64,000 bases of DNA from Rhizobium tropici CIAT 899 (GTDB lineage Bacteria > Pseudomonadota > Alphaproteobacteria > Rhizobiales > Rhizobiaceae): positions 2,159,001-2,223,000 of the forward strand of contig NC_020059.1 in assembly GCF_000330885.1 (NCBI RefSeq), in the 5' to 3' direction. Under the pieces are notes generated by a model that worked only from the letters and a program-made list of their open reading frames with translations, was not told the origin of the DNA and ran no database searches. The stretch's first letter is position 1. Every line of letters begins with the position of its first letter. Shown here piece by piece: positions 26,801 to 35,734 of the stretch. The translations under genes were made by a program, and so were the position numbers.

Positions 26801-27268
26801 TCAGGCGGTATGAGAAGCGCGTCGATCTTCCCGTTCCGGGACGTCGAAATCCGCGCCGCCGGCGACGAATTGTTCCAGCGACATGTTGTCGAGAATCTCG
26901 GCAATCGCGTCACGCACCTCCGTCATCGAGCGCCGTACCTGACAACGCTCCGGATCGGAACAGTCGTCGCAGGCTTCGTAGGCCGTGCGGCTGGCGCAGC
27001 GGATAGGAGCCAGCGGACCGTCCAAGGTACGGATGACGTGGCCGATGCGGATTTCCGATGCGGGACGCGACAGCGAATAACCGCCGCCTGGCCCCTTCTT
27101 CGAACGCAACACGCCCGCGTTTCGCAATTCGAGCAGGATGGTATCGAGAAACTTCTTCGGAATATTGTTGCGTAACGCGATATCGTTGATGAACGCGGTT
27201 TCACCCGGGCCGAGGCGTGCGAGATCCACCAGCGCCTTCAATCCGTACTTTCCTTTTTTCGTAAGCAT
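26801..27268 (-). CDS. Rrf2-family regulator with a cysteine cluster
   Basis: A 155-residue Rrf2/IscR-type regulator: winged HTH at residues 1-80 (LTKKGKYGLKALVDLA... 'SKKGPGGGYSLSRP') and, after the dimer helix, four cysteines in 'RCASRTAYEACDDCSDPERC'. In IscR, NsrR and RsrR three cysteines here bind an Fe-S cluster; the fourth could be an extra ligand or redox switch. It probably senses cluster status or a sulfur signal. An AT-rich element at 27402-27421 lies upstream of its own start and resembles one upstream of the FAD gene at 28937, so self-regulation and control of its neighbours is likely but not shown. Confidence 0.92.
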   Translation of the reverse strand: MLTKKGKYGLKALVDLARLGPGETAFINDIALRNNIPKKFLDTILLELRNAGVLRSKKGPGGGYSLSRPASEIRIGHVIRTLDGPLAPIRCASRTAYEACDDCSDPERCQVRRSMTEVRDAIAEILDNMSLEQFVAGGADFDVPEREDRRASHTA

Positions 27269-27401
27269 CGCCGTCCGCTTTACTGCAAAGTCAATTGTTG
27301 AAAACCCGGCATGGCTCGAAAGAGACTCAACGGGCCGATCCTGTCAGCATGGGACTGCGGAAGTAACCCCGCAATCTCGTGGGAACAAGATAGTAACTCA
27401 C

Positions 27402-27421
27402 AAATTGTATAGTTTATATGA
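27402..27421. promoter_or_regulatory. Candidate Rrf2 operator upstream of the Rrf2 gene
   Basis: AAATTGTATAGTTTATATGA matches the element at 29011-29033 (read on the minus strand) at about 15 of 20 positions. It lies 134 bases upstream of the Rrf2 start. AT-rich promoters can look alike by chance. Confidence 0.35.
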
Positions 27422-27476
27422 GTAAATTTAGGCAAATGTATCGTCTGAGCAACGAATTTGCGGCTTTTCTTGGATT

Positions 27477-28937
27477 TCACGCGGCACTACTGTCCAGATA
27501 TGCCTTCCCTCCCTCATACATGTAGCCGGCGATCGCGCCAGCCACCTGGTCGGCGACGAGAACGGCGTGCTCCACCACCTCGGGCAATCCCATCAATTCG
27601 CCGAAGGTTCCGCGTGCGAGCGGCCCGGAGATAAACAGAGATGGTATCACCGTCCCGTCGGCCGCCAAGGCGCGTGATTGCGTATCGCAGGAAAATCCCA
27701 AACGGGCGGGGTCCAACGTGAGATATCCGGCCTTCGACAGCTCATCGATCCAGGGTTGGGATTGCAGAATGCCTCGGTGTCCGGGACCGGTGGTGACGAC
27801 CACCGCATCGAACTGCCTTCTCACGAACCGTTCGGAACGGCTCAATCGTAACCGGCAATCGATGACATCATCGGCAACGCCAACCTCGGCAACCGAAGCC
27901 GCCAGCACCTCAAGCCTGCCATTCGCAAGCGCCCGTTCGCTGACAGCTTCCACCTGCGGCGCAACACGGAAACGATGAACATCCCAAAACGGCCGCAAAT
28001 GCCGAACCAGCCGGCGCCGCTCCTCGATCGGAAACGCCTCCCAGATTTGCCGCCCTTGCGTCCTTACCTGATCGATGACCGCATGCCAGCTGCGTCCTTC
28101 ACCTTCCGCCCTGCGAATAGCCGCTCGCACGCTTTTCAGCAGATCAACCGCGGTTTTCGAGGGCTGATCAGCAAAATCGCCGAATGGCTCCTGCTTGACC
28201 GCGGCATGGCCACGCGAGCGCAGACCGCGTCGGGATATCGCGGTGACCGGCCCCTTATGTCCCCTGAGTTCGAGCGAGGCGATGACGTCGGCCGAGGTCA
28301 GGCCGTTGCCGACCACCAGGACGCGATCTCCGGCGCCGACGACCGAAAGCGCATCAGGACGCGTTGGGTCGGCAACAAAGCGTGGGTGATCGGCAAGCGC
28401 ATCCCGCAACACCTGCGGCGGCAAAGGCGACGGATGGCTTGTCGCGATGACGAGAATATCGGCGTCAACGCGCTCTCCGCCAGCACCGGTCACCGCCCAG
28501 CGGCCGCCCGTCCTCTGGATCCGCTCGACGCTTTGCCTGACGTGGCGCAGCCGCCCGCTTTCGACGAAGGGACGGATCATGCTGTTGATATAGCTCCCGA
28601 AAATGGAGCGTCGCGGAAAAAGACTGCCATCGACGGCAATCGCCGCATCATCATCGGCAAGCGCATTATTTTCCAGCAGCCAGCGCTGAAAATGTTCGAT
28701 ATCATCGGGCAGCAGGCTCATCCTCGCCGCAGGCACATTGATGCGATGGGCGACATCCTGCGTGTCGTAGGCGAGCCCTGCCCCCAAACGCTCCCGCGGC
28801 TCGAATATGAAAACCTGCCCAGTCCGCAGCAACTGTCGCTGCAGCAGATGAAACGCAACCCCGGTCCCGGAAACGCCACCGCCGACGATAACGACAACAG
28901 GCAGGTCACGCGGCTGATGGTCAGAACCAAGGATCAA
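27477..28937 (-). CDS. FAD/NAD(P)-binding protein (second paralogue)
   Basis: A 486-residue flavoprotein-like enzyme related to the gene at 23503. It begins near 'VVVIVGGGVSGTGVAFHLLQ', the FAD loop, and has a second loop 'RVLVVGNGLTSADVIASL' and the shared 'ISRRGLRSRGHA'. 'HRINVPAARMSLLPDD' corresponds to the flavin-contact segment of the NAD_binding_9 family. It is cytoplasmic by sequence. The Rrf2 gene lies downstream on the same strand, 208 bases away. An AT-rich element upstream (29011-29033) may be its operator. The two paralogues may act on related substrates or in sequence; the reaction is not known. Confidence 0.82.
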   Translation of the reverse strand: MILGSDHQPRDLPVVVIVGGGVSGTGVAFHLLQRQLLRTGQVFIFEPRERLGAGLAYDTQDVAHRINVPAARMSLLPDDIEHFQRWLLENNALADDDAAIAVDGSLFPRRSIFGSYINSMIRPFVESGRLRHVRQSVERIQRTGGRWAVTGAGGERVDADILVIATSHPSPLPPQVLRDALADHPRFVADPTRPDALSVVGAGDRVLVVGNGLTSADVIASLELRGHKGPVTAISRRGLRSRGHAAVKQEPFGDFADQPSKTAVDLLKSVRAAIRRAEGEGRSWHAVIDQVRTQGRQIWEAFPIEERRRLVRHLRPFWDVHRFRVAPQVEAVSERALANGRLEVLAASVAEVGVADDVIDCRLRLSRSERFVRRQFDAVVVTTGPGHRGILQSQPWIDELSKAGYLTLDPARLGFSCDTQSRALAADGTVIPSLFISGPLARGTFGELMGLPEVVEHAVLVADQVAGAIAGYMYEGGKAYLDSSAA

Positions 28938-29241
28938 TAGCCAACTCCCTCCAGATCGATCGCACCACGTGATTTCTGCAAGAGTTGGGCAATCGGACTT
29001 ATCACTGTGCCGATGCTATACTCTATAAAATTTGTTGACAATACGATTGCAGCGCGCGCTCACCCTCGCCGCAACCAGCAGCAGTCAATAGAGTGCTGAT
29101 ATGTCTTTGGAAACAACTGGTTATTGTGCCTCGCACAACATTGTTTTTGCACCGCAGGATGCAAAAAACTTGGCATGCGCCCGCGGGAGGAACATACTAG
29201 CGGTTGTTCTGGTTCGTGTTCTCTGCGGGAGGAGAAACATC
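28938..29241. other. Intergenic promoter region
   Basis: About 300 bases between the divergent FAD gene and a tiny membrane-protein gene. On the minus strand, TTGTCA followed by TATAGC-like bases forms a plausible promoter for the FAD gene. On the plus strand I see no clear promoter. Confidence 0.45.
29011..29033. promoter_or_regulatory. Candidate Rrf2 operator upstream of the second FAD gene
   Basis: On the minus strand this reads AAATTTTATAGAGTATAGCA, similar to the element at 27402-27421. It overlaps the likely -10 region, which would suit repression. Confidence 0.35.
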
Positions 29242-29346
29242 ATGGAACTGCTTCGACTACTCTCCGCCTTCGATTATACGCTGATCGTGATTCTGGCCGC
29301 CATCTTTGTATTCAGCGTCATGGAAGGTGGATATAGGAAGCCTTGA
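29242..29346 (+). CDS. Tiny single-span membrane protein
   Basis: A 34-residue open frame preceded by GGGAGGAG nine bases before ATG. The peptide has one hydrophobic helix (about 12-28, 'YTLIVILAAIFVFSVME') between short polar ends. This is the usual design of a small membrane-regulating peptide, but the target is unknown. The AT-rich region after it contains no partner gene except another tiny frame at 29780. Confidence 0.55.
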   Translation: MELLRLLSAFDYTLIVILAAIFVFSVMEGGYRKP

Positions 29347-29779
29347 ACGCACATGGCCGAAAGCGATGGCCATTGCCATCGGCCAGACATGTCTGACGTT
29401 ATTTGAACGCGGGGTGATCACCGGAAAGCTCCGTCGGCCCGGCCTATCCGAGCACAGGCGTGGGCATCGCTTGCAGCAACAGCATAATCTGGTGATGTAG
29501 ATTGGTTGCTGCGCGATCAGTGCCCGGGCTGGACGTTCAGTCAAATCAGAGATTGTGGCTCGCGCAAGGTCTACGATATGGTCCAAACTCACTACCTCTA
29601 GTTCAATAACGGGACGTCTCGATTATACTTGCAAAAACAAAAGAAAAAATTGCAGCATAGGATTGTATAATCCGATGTATTTGTTCATCGCTTTGATGAA
29701 AACAATTCACAAGCTTCGCGCAAACAATTCATGAGATATTTCCATCATCGATAAAGCACGAAGCAAACAGGATATACTT
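29347..29779. other. AT-richer intergenic region, no gene found
   Basis: About 430 bases. A palindrome AGACATGTCT lies at 29385-29394. Bases 29620-29760 are clearly AT-richer than the flanks and could carry a promoter for the small frame at 29780. I see no RNA gene or mobile-element end. Confidence 0.45.
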
Positions 29780-29902
29780 ATGGGATATGACTGGGACGGC
29801 ATCAAGACACGCCGAATGCGAAGACTGAAATATGGGCTTTCCCTATTTCTTTTCACGATGTCGATATCAGCGCCAACCGCGTTTCTCCTGCATCTGCGCT
29901 GA
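29780..29902 (+). CDS. Possible 40-residue basic membrane peptide
   Basis: A short open frame from ATG with AGGA eight bases upstream. The peptide begins MGYDWDGIKTRRMRRLKYG, a strongly basic start, followed by one hydrophobic helix (about 19-37) and a short 'HLR' end. By the positive-inside rule the N-terminus should stay in the cytoplasm. I do not recognise the family; the pattern looks protein-like, but the length is too short to be sure. Confidence 0.42.
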   Translation: MGYDWDGIKTRRMRRLKYGLSLFLFTMSISAPTAFLLHLR

Positions 29903-30037
29903 AGCCATTGGCACATGGTCGCTTCGTGGCCGTTTCAAAACTTCTCCAACTGCGAAAGACGTCGTTCAACCTGCTGGGAACCAAAGCAAGCCTCAATTCG
30001 TTCCTGGAGGGACTTACCCGCAATCAAGGAGGGCACC

Positions 30038-30334
30038 ATGGCCGACATCTCGCTGGACAAGGACATCAATGCGCAGATCGATGAACTGCGCAGCCAGATC
30101 GATCGGCTCTCCACCGACTTGGCAAAGCGGATTGATAGCGCCTCGGATCGCGCCGACGAGGCGCTTTCTTCAGCAAAGGGAAAAGTTGCGACTATAGCTG
30201 AGCATGCCCGCTCCGAGGGTCGGAACGTGGTGCAGGCCGCGAAGGAAAATCCGACAGCCACAAGCTCCGTCCTGATCGTGACGGCGCTCCTCGGCTTATT
30301 TACCGGCCTTCTACTGGGCAGGCTTTCCGACTAG
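30038..30334 (+). CDS. ElaB/YqjD-type (DUF883-like) membrane-anchored protein
   Basis: A 98-residue protein with a long amphipathic helix (residues 5-70, KDINAQIDELRSQIDRL..., heptad-like) followed by one C-terminal membrane helix (about 76-94, 'SSVLIVTALLGLFTGLLLG'). This is the tail-anchored layout of ElaB/YqjD proteins, which bind ribosomes at the membrane in stationary phase in E. coli. AAGGAGG upstream of 30038 decides the start; the frame is open further upstream but without a ribosome site. The next gene is tRNA-Lys on the other strand, 206 bases away, with nothing between that I recognise. Confidence 0.82.
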   Translation: MADISLDKDINAQIDELRSQIDRLSTDLAKRIDSASDRADEALSSAKGKVATIAEHARSEGRNVVQAAKENPTATSSVLIVTALLGLFTGLLLGRLSD

Positions 30335-30540
30335 AGCGACAACTCTACCGACAACGTCGCGCTACGGAGTTTAGCGCGGGATGCGATGAAGCTCATGGAA
30401 AGCCGCTGGAGCGAGATCGAGCCCGCTGCATTCCGGAATAGCACGGAACTTGAATTGGAAACCGTTTCCAATCTGCAGGAAACCGCGCAGCCGAAAACCC
30501 TCGAGACGTTTCGAATTAACTAACGATTTCAAGGAGTTTT

Positions 30541-30616
<76 letters not shown>

Positions 30617-30740
30617 GTACCGCTTGCTGGCGGCGTGACCGGGCATATAAATAGGATCGGTTTGATTGTCCAGCGGCCAGACGAATTTTCTTTGTTTTTT
30701 TGTCAAAAAAATTTCAGGGGCGGCAGAAAACTCAATGAAA

Positions 30741-31670
30741 TCAAAGCTCAAGAATTCCTGATGCAACACGCACCGCCTGGCCGCCGATGCGGGCATTGGC
30801 GATCACGCCGCCATTGATATCGAGGTGAAGATGAATCAGTGATGGCCGTCCCATCTCGATGCCCTGCTCTATGACGACAGGATGATGCCCATCCGGCAAA
30901 GCATCGAACTGATTGATCGCACCGGACAGCGCCGCCACTGCAGAACCCGTCGCCGGGTCCTCGACGATACCCATTCCCACGGGGAACATGCGCGCGTGGA
31001 ATTTGGCAACGTGATTGACGCCGCCGCGGCAATAAATGAAAGCCGAAGCAAGCGCGCCGTCGACGAAGGGCACCGTCTTTTCCCAAAGCTGCAGATCGAA
31101 CTCCAACCTTTCGGCCGCGCCCACATCGTGCACCGGCACCAGAAGAAACGGTACGCCTGCACTCCATATGGAGAGTACATGGTTCTCGAAGCCGATCTCG
31201 GTGATCTTCAGGCCGAGTGCATTGGCGATATCGGCCCTGTCGAGCGGCAGCGGGATCTCCTGCGACTTCTTCGGTAGATCGAACTCGGCAAAACTCGCCT
31301 TGTTCTGGCGTAGCTTGATGGCGCAGCGCACCGGTCCGACACGCTCGTCGAGAACGGAAACGAGATCCAGATCACCGCCGTGATTGGCATGGACCTTCTC
31401 CGCCAAGGCGATCGCCGTGCCGACCGTCGGATGCCCGGCGAAAGGCAGCTCGCGGCCGGGCGTAAATATGCGCAGGCTCGCTGTGTGGGCTGGATTTTGC
31501 GGCGGCAGCACGAAGACCGTCTCGGAAAGGTTCATCTCCCTGGCGATCGCCTGCATTGCCTCATCGCTCAGGTCCCCCGCATCGAAGATGATTGCGAGCG
31601 GATTGCCCGCCAGCCTGTTGTCGGTGAACACATCATAGACACTGTAGCTGCGCGCCAATCTGGCCTCCAT
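30741..31670 (-). CDS. PhzF-family isomerase-like protein
   Basis: A 309-residue member of the PhzF/YddE family, which has the diaminopimelate-epimerase fold in two similar halves. The family glutamate is in 'NLSETVF', near 'GNPLAII', and the later 'GHPTVGTA' and '[13 protein letters not shown]' loops line the pocket. PhzF isomerises a dihydro-anthranilate in phenazine synthesis, but most family members, including this one with no phenazine genes nearby, have unknown substrates. It is cytoplasmic. The next gene on the same strand is a Nudix protein, 57 bases upstream. Confidence 0.92.
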   Translation of the reverse strand: MEARLARSYSVYDVFTDNRLAGNPLAIIFDAGDLSDEAMQAIAREMNLSETVFVLPPQNPAHTASLRIFTPGRELPFAGHPTVGTAIALAEKVHANHGGDLDLVSVLDERVGPVRCAIKLRQNKASFAEFDLPKKSQEIPLPLDRADIANALGLKITEIGFENHVLSIWSAGVPFLLVPVHDVGAAERLEFDLQLWEKTVPFVDGALASAFIYCRGGVNHVAKFHARMFPVGMGIVEDPATGSAVAALSGAINQFDALPDGHHPVVIEQGIEMGRPSLIHLHLDINGGVIANARIGGQAVRVASGILEL

Positions 31671-31726
31671 CCATACTTCCAGACCTAATTATTCATACCG
31701 GCAAGCGACCCCAGCGCAAGCCCAAG

Positions 31727-32470
31727 CTATCTACCGCCACCGAAGAACCAGGCAAGGATCGGCAGCATCGCCACGCTGTATTGATGCGCGGCGGGATCGG
31801 CCGAGCGAATGGCGACCACGCCATCGACCTCGTCCTCTTCGGAAACCAGTATATGCGCCTCGATGCGCCGAAGCATATCCTCGGCCGTCCACGGAAAGCG
31901 GAAAACCCGAAAGAGTGTGACGGAACGTTTCATATGGGTTGCGTAGTATCCAGGCTCGGCGATCGCGTCGTTCAAATCCAGGCCGGTTTCCTCCAGCACC
32001 TCGCGTCGCATATTGCCGGCGACGTCGGCGTGCTCGTCGACAATATCATTTTCGTCCATCGATCCAGCCGCGCAATAGATTTGGCCAGGATTGGCAGTGT
32101 GCGGCGCCATGCGGATCGCGATGATCGCACCATCGGACGATACCGCCACCGGAAATGCGAAAAGATGAAAGCCACCGTGCCGCTCGCTTTGCTTGCGCCA
32201 CCAAAGGAAGGTCGAGAAAGGCGTCACATAGGCTTCACCCCTGACGTGGCCGTCGGCGAGCGAAAGACGACGCTGGAAGATCATGCGCCCATCAAAAAGG
32301 GCCGGATTGTCCGCGATTTCCCTTGCCCAGTTCTCCCGCGCCGCTTCAGACTCCTGAACGTGGAAAGGATGCTCGCCAGGCAGCACGGCAAGATCGATCC
32401 CGGAAACGGGAAATACGGTGCTTTCCGGCGGCCACCCGGCCATATCGCTCTGCAATCCTAAAGTGGTCAT
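31727..32470 (-). CDS. Nudix-like hydrolase with an imperfect Nudix box
   Basis: A 247-residue protein. The segment 'REVLEETGL' is the end of a Nudix box, but the glutamate expected eight residues before it is alanine and the glycine spacing is off, so metal binding may be altered. Family members split nucleoside diphosphates linked to other groups. The ATG at 32470 overlaps the stop of the endonuclease-like gene as ATGA, so the two are translationally coupled and probably act in one pathway. The starting point 30 bases further upstream is less likely. Confidence 0.75.
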   Translation of the reverse strand: MTTLGLQSDMAGWPPESTVFPVSGIDLAVLPGEHPFHVQESEAARENWAREIADNPALFDGRMIFQRRLSLADGHVRGEAYVTPFSTFLWWRKQSERHGGFHLFAFPVAVSSDGAIIAIRMAPHTANPGQIYCAAGSMDENDIVDEHADVAGNMRREVLEETGLDLNDAIAEPGYYATHMKRSVTLFRVFRFPWTAEDMLRRIEAHILVSEEDEVDGVVAIRSADPAAHQYSVAMLPILAWFFGGGR

Positions 32471-33582
32471 ATCAAATCCAATGTCATGACGACGGGGCAA
32501 TGATCGGATGCTTTCGGCCTGTCCCAGCCGACGCGCGGATAGCGCTCCACTTCCTGCCCCGGTGGGAATATGGTTCGGAAAGGCTGGCCCGAGCGGATGA
32601 TATCGGGCACGCGCGTTGCATTGGCGCGAGCCAGCGCCGGAGAGAGCCAGATGTAATCAAGCTGGCAAAGCCGCTGCTCCTGCGGCCCTCGGGCGTGGTA
32701 AAGCGTCCAGCGGTCAAGCTCCTCTCGCCGCCGCACGACGTTCTCCGCAAAGCCGTCATGGCTGAAAACATCGAGGGCGCTGCCCTTCTCCTCGCTGCGC
32801 GGCTCAAAACGATAGCCGGTGCGACGTGTGCCGATGACGTCGATCCATTCCTGATAGTCGTTCATGTCGCCGCAGATGGCGAAATTCTTCGTCGCCGTGT
32901 GGCCAGCCCCGAAGCGTTCTTCGATGATGCGGCGAACCGCCATGGCCTCGGCTCGGCGGATCGGCATGGTTGCATGACGTCCATCCACGCCTTCGCGTGC
33001 AGGTCCCATCGATTTCAGATGGATGACATAGAGCGAGAACGGCACGCCGCCGATATGGAGATGCAGCTCCAGGCAATCGCGCTTGAAGATCTTGTCCTCC
33101 GAATGAAGGCCGAGCTCCGTAAGCTCGTCGTTGAAAAGGCCGAAACTGCCGTAGGTCACCATGGCGCGACTCTTGATGTCGTTAAGCACGATCGGCTGGC
33201 CGTCGCGCGTCTCCTCACGCATCATCACGGCGACATCGATACCGCGGCTGTCATTGCCTTCGATCAGGAATTTCTGCCGATAGCCATTGCCGACCATGCG
33301 GTAGAGATAGCCATATTCGAAAGCCTGCAGCGCCGCCATGTTGTCGACCTCCTGCAGGCAGACGATGTCGGCATCGGCATCCGCAATCGCAAGCGCCGTC
33401 ATCTGCCTGGTGTCGTCGGTTGCCGCAATCACACGCGCCGCTTCCAGCTGCTGATAGATCTCTTCATTACGGACATCGAAGAGCTGCAGAACGCGATCCT
33501 GGCGCAACTGATTGCGAAAACCAGTGTAATCAAAACGGGTCAGAAGATTTTCGACATTGAAGGTCGCAAGGCGCAGGGACAT
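32467..33582 (-). CDS. Endonuclease/exonuclease/phosphatase-family protein
   Basis: A 371-residue protein with the EEP fold motifs in order: 'LATFNVENLL', 'DADIVCLQEVDN' with the metal-binding glutamate, 'VIHLKSMG', 'ICGDMNDY' with the catalytic Asp-x-Asn, and 'SDHCPVVM' with the final Asp-His. No signal peptide, so it is cytoplasmic; the substrate may be DNA or a phosphoester. It overlaps the following Nudix gene by four bases. The pair could handle nucleotide or lipid phosphates; that is inferred from the coupling only. Confidence 0.92.
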   Translation of the reverse strand: MSLRLATFNVENLLTRFDYTGFRNQLRQDRVLQLFDVRNEEIYQQLEAARVIAATDDTRQMTALAIADADADIVCLQEVDNMAALQAFEYGYLYRMVGNGYRQKFLIEGNDSRGIDVAVMMREETRDGQPIVLNDIKSRAMVTYGSFGLFNDELTELGLHSEDKIFKRDCLELHLHIGGVPFSLYVIHLKSMGPAREGVDGRHATMPIRRAEAMAVRRIIEERFGAGHTATKNFAICGDMNDYQEWIDVIGTRRTGYRFEPRSEEKGSALDVFSHDGFAENVVRRREELDRWTLYHARGPQEQRLCQLDYIWLSPALARANATRVPDIIRSGQPFRTIFPPGQEVERYPRVGWDRPKASDHCPVVMTLDLI

Positions 33583-33630
33583 GAAGCATTCCAGTTTAAG
33601 AAAAATGTGAGCCGGCTTATTATACTCGCA

Positions 33631-34626
33631 TCATCCGGCCTTGGCGGTAACAGTCGATTTGAACTTGCCCATAAGATACGGGCCGGAAAGAACGCGAGCA
33701 TATTTCGGCTCCTCCCCTTCCTTCAGGCACGACGGCAGGCAGGCGATTTCGGCAAACCAGTTCGGCTGGTGGAAGAAGGCCAGAGACTGGCGGCGCTGCA
33801 TGCCGCCCTCTTCCGGCGGCGGGTTGACGACGCGATGCACCGTGGACACCCAGCGATCGTTGGTCCAGAGCGCCATCAGGTCCCCGATGTTGATGACGAA
33901 AGCACCCTCCACCGGCGGCACCGGCGTCCAGTTGCCATCGGGGGCGATGATCTCTAGCCCTTTCGAGCCGGGTTGCGGCAGGAGGATCGTCAGACTGCCG
34001 TAATCGGTATGCGCGCCGGCGCGAAGCTGGCCCGGCTGCGGCGGCACATGCTGTTCGGGATAATTCAGCGCCCGCAGCGCACTGATCGGCGCATCGACGT
34101 AGGAATCGAAGAAATGCTCGTCGAGGCCAAGCGCCGCTGCGAAGACGCGCATGATGCGCGCCGCCAAATCTTCCATCGCCCGATAATAAGCCTTCCATGC
34201 CTCCGCGAATCCTTCAGGCCCCTCCGGCCAGATGGTCGCGGCATAGCAGAAGCCGAGTGCTTCAGGATCTGTCATGCCTGAGGGCACGGAAAGCGGTCCG
34301 CCATTGAAGCTCTCCTTCAGGTCTGGCGGCGTATCGACATTGCGCGATTTCGCGAGCGCCTCTGTCCCCGGCCCGAGATAGCCGTAGGGGTAACCGGGAT
34401 AGAGCGTTTTCGCCTTCTGCTTCACCTCAGACGACAGATCGAAAAACGTCTGTGTCTTCTTCCAGACCTCGGCGATCACGGCATTCGCGACGCCATGGTT
34501 GGCAATCGCCAGGAAGCCGGTCGATCGGCAAATCCGATCCACCTCCGCGCCAAGCCGCTTCTTCTCATCATCACCGGCTGCTTCGAAAGCGCCGAGATCG
34601 AAAATCGGAAAGCTATGATGGGACAT
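33631..34626 (-). CDS. 2-oxoglutarate/Fe(II)-dependent oxygenase (isopenicillin N synthase family)
   Basis: A 331-residue non-haem iron oxygenase. The N-terminal 'DIOX_N' segment (FPIFDLGAFE) is followed by the double-stranded beta helix core with iron ligands in 'HTDYG' (His-x-Asp) and 'HRVVNPP' (His), and 'RRQSLAFF', where the arginine binds 2-oxoglutarate. Bacterial relatives hydroxylate small molecules. It lies 76 bases downstream of a three-gene ABC importer on the same strand, so the importer may supply the substrate, or iron. Substrate unknown. Confidence 0.92.
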   Translation of the reverse strand: MSHHSFPIFDLGAFEAAGDDEKKRLGAEVDRICRSTGFLAIANHGVANAVIAEVWKKTQTFFDLSSEVKQKAKTLYPGYPYGYLGPGTEALAKSRNVDTPPDLKESFNGGPLSVPSGMTDPEALGFCYAATIWPEGPEGFAEAWKAYYRAMEDLAARIMRVFAAALGLDEHFFDSYVDAPISALRALNYPEQHVPPQPGQLRAGAHTDYGSLTILLPQPGSKGLEIIAPDGNWTPVPPVEGAFVINIGDLMALWTNDRWVSTVHRVVNPPPEEGGMQRRQSLAFFHQPNWFAEIACLPSCLKEGEEPKYARVLSGPYLMGKFKSTVTAKAG

Positions 34627-34702
34627 GCGCGACTCCCCTTCGTGACGTCAAGCAAATCAAGCATAGGAGGCGACATGGGACAACCATCTTGTCCCCGGCC
34701 GA

Positions 34703-35734
34703 TCAAAGCCGCCAGGCCGAGCGGATGGCAACGGGATAAACGTTACCCGCGGCAACAGCCTCACGACTGTAGGCACGCAGCACCTGGCCATCCGGCATTG
34801 ATAGCTTCATCGCATATCGCTCACCCTCGTAGAGAACGGAATCGACCCGGCACGAAATACCCTCGGCATCGGCAATCACATCCTCCGGCCGCACGAGGAT
34901 ATCCGCAACCGCCGAACCATCTGCCCGCTTCTCCCAAAGCCTCCGGAACGACGACCAGTCGATGCGTCGTGGCCCGCCGTCGGGAAAAGCGAGCAACAGG
35001 ATAGCGCCCTGCCCGACAAGGCCGCCGACCATTTTCCCTTCGGGGCGCGAATAGATTTCCGCAGGCGGCGCCACCTGCAGCAGCCGCCCTTCGGACATGA
35101 CGGCAACATCGGTCGCAAGCGCCATCGCCTCGCTCTGATCGTGCGTGACATAGACCATGGTGGCGCCGGAGCGCCGGTGAAACTCGCGAAACGTCTCCTC
35201 CATCTCCTTCTTCAGATGACGGTCGAGATTGGCGAGCGGCTCGTCGAGCAGCACGACATCGGGCGATGTCACTAGGCAGCGAGCCAGTGCCACACGTTGC
35301 CTCTGACCGCCGGAGAGATCGGCGGGCCTGCGTTCCGCATAATCGCCAAGGCGTACGGTCGCCAGCGCCTCGCGCACCTTCTCGCGGTAACGCTCACCGG
35401 AGATGCCGCGTACCTTCAGCGGATAACCGACATTGTCTGATACGTTCATATGCGGCCAGAGTGCATAGGACTGGAACACCATTGCCATGTTGCGCCGCTC
35501 CGGCGGCAACATGTTTGCGGCATCCGCCAGTAGCCGTTCGCCGAGATGGATGGAGCCATCCGTCGGCTGCTCGAAGCCGGCGATCATTCGAAGCACGGTC
35601 GTCTTGCCGCAGCCCGAGGGGCCGAGCAGCGCCAGGAAACCACCCTCGCGAACATCGAGCGACAAGGCGTTGACGGCAGCACGTCCGCCCACGCCGAAAT
35701 CCTTGCTGACATGATTGAGGATCAGCTTCGCCAA
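34703..35734 (-). CDS. ABC transporter ATP-binding protein (Fbp/PotA-like)
   Basis: A 343-residue ATPase with Walker A 'GPSGCGKTT', Q-loop 'VFQSYALWP', signature 'LSGGQRQ', Walker B 'VVLLDEP' and H-loop 'THDQ'. The C-terminal 100 residues form a TOBE-like regulatory domain. It overlaps the permease gene by 13 bases, so it is made with it. Substrate class (iron, polyamine or phosphonate) cannot be set from the ATPase alone. Confidence 0.94.
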   Translation of the reverse strand: MAKLILNHVSKDFGVGGRAAVNALSLDVREGGFLALLGPSGCGKTTVLRMIAGFEQPTDGSIHLGERLLADAANMLPPERRNMAMVFQSYALWPHMNVSDNVGYPLKVRGISGERYREKVREALATVRLGDYAERRPADLSGGQRQRVALARCLVTSPDVVLLDEPLANLDRHLKKEMEETFREFHRRSGATMVYVTHDQSEAMALATDVAVMSEGRLLQVAPPAEIYSRPEGKMVGGLVGQGAILLLAFPDGGPRRIDWSSFRRLWEKRADGSAVADILVRPEDVIADAEGISCRVDSVLYEGERYAMKLSMPDGQVLRAYSREAVAAGNVYPVAIRSAWRL

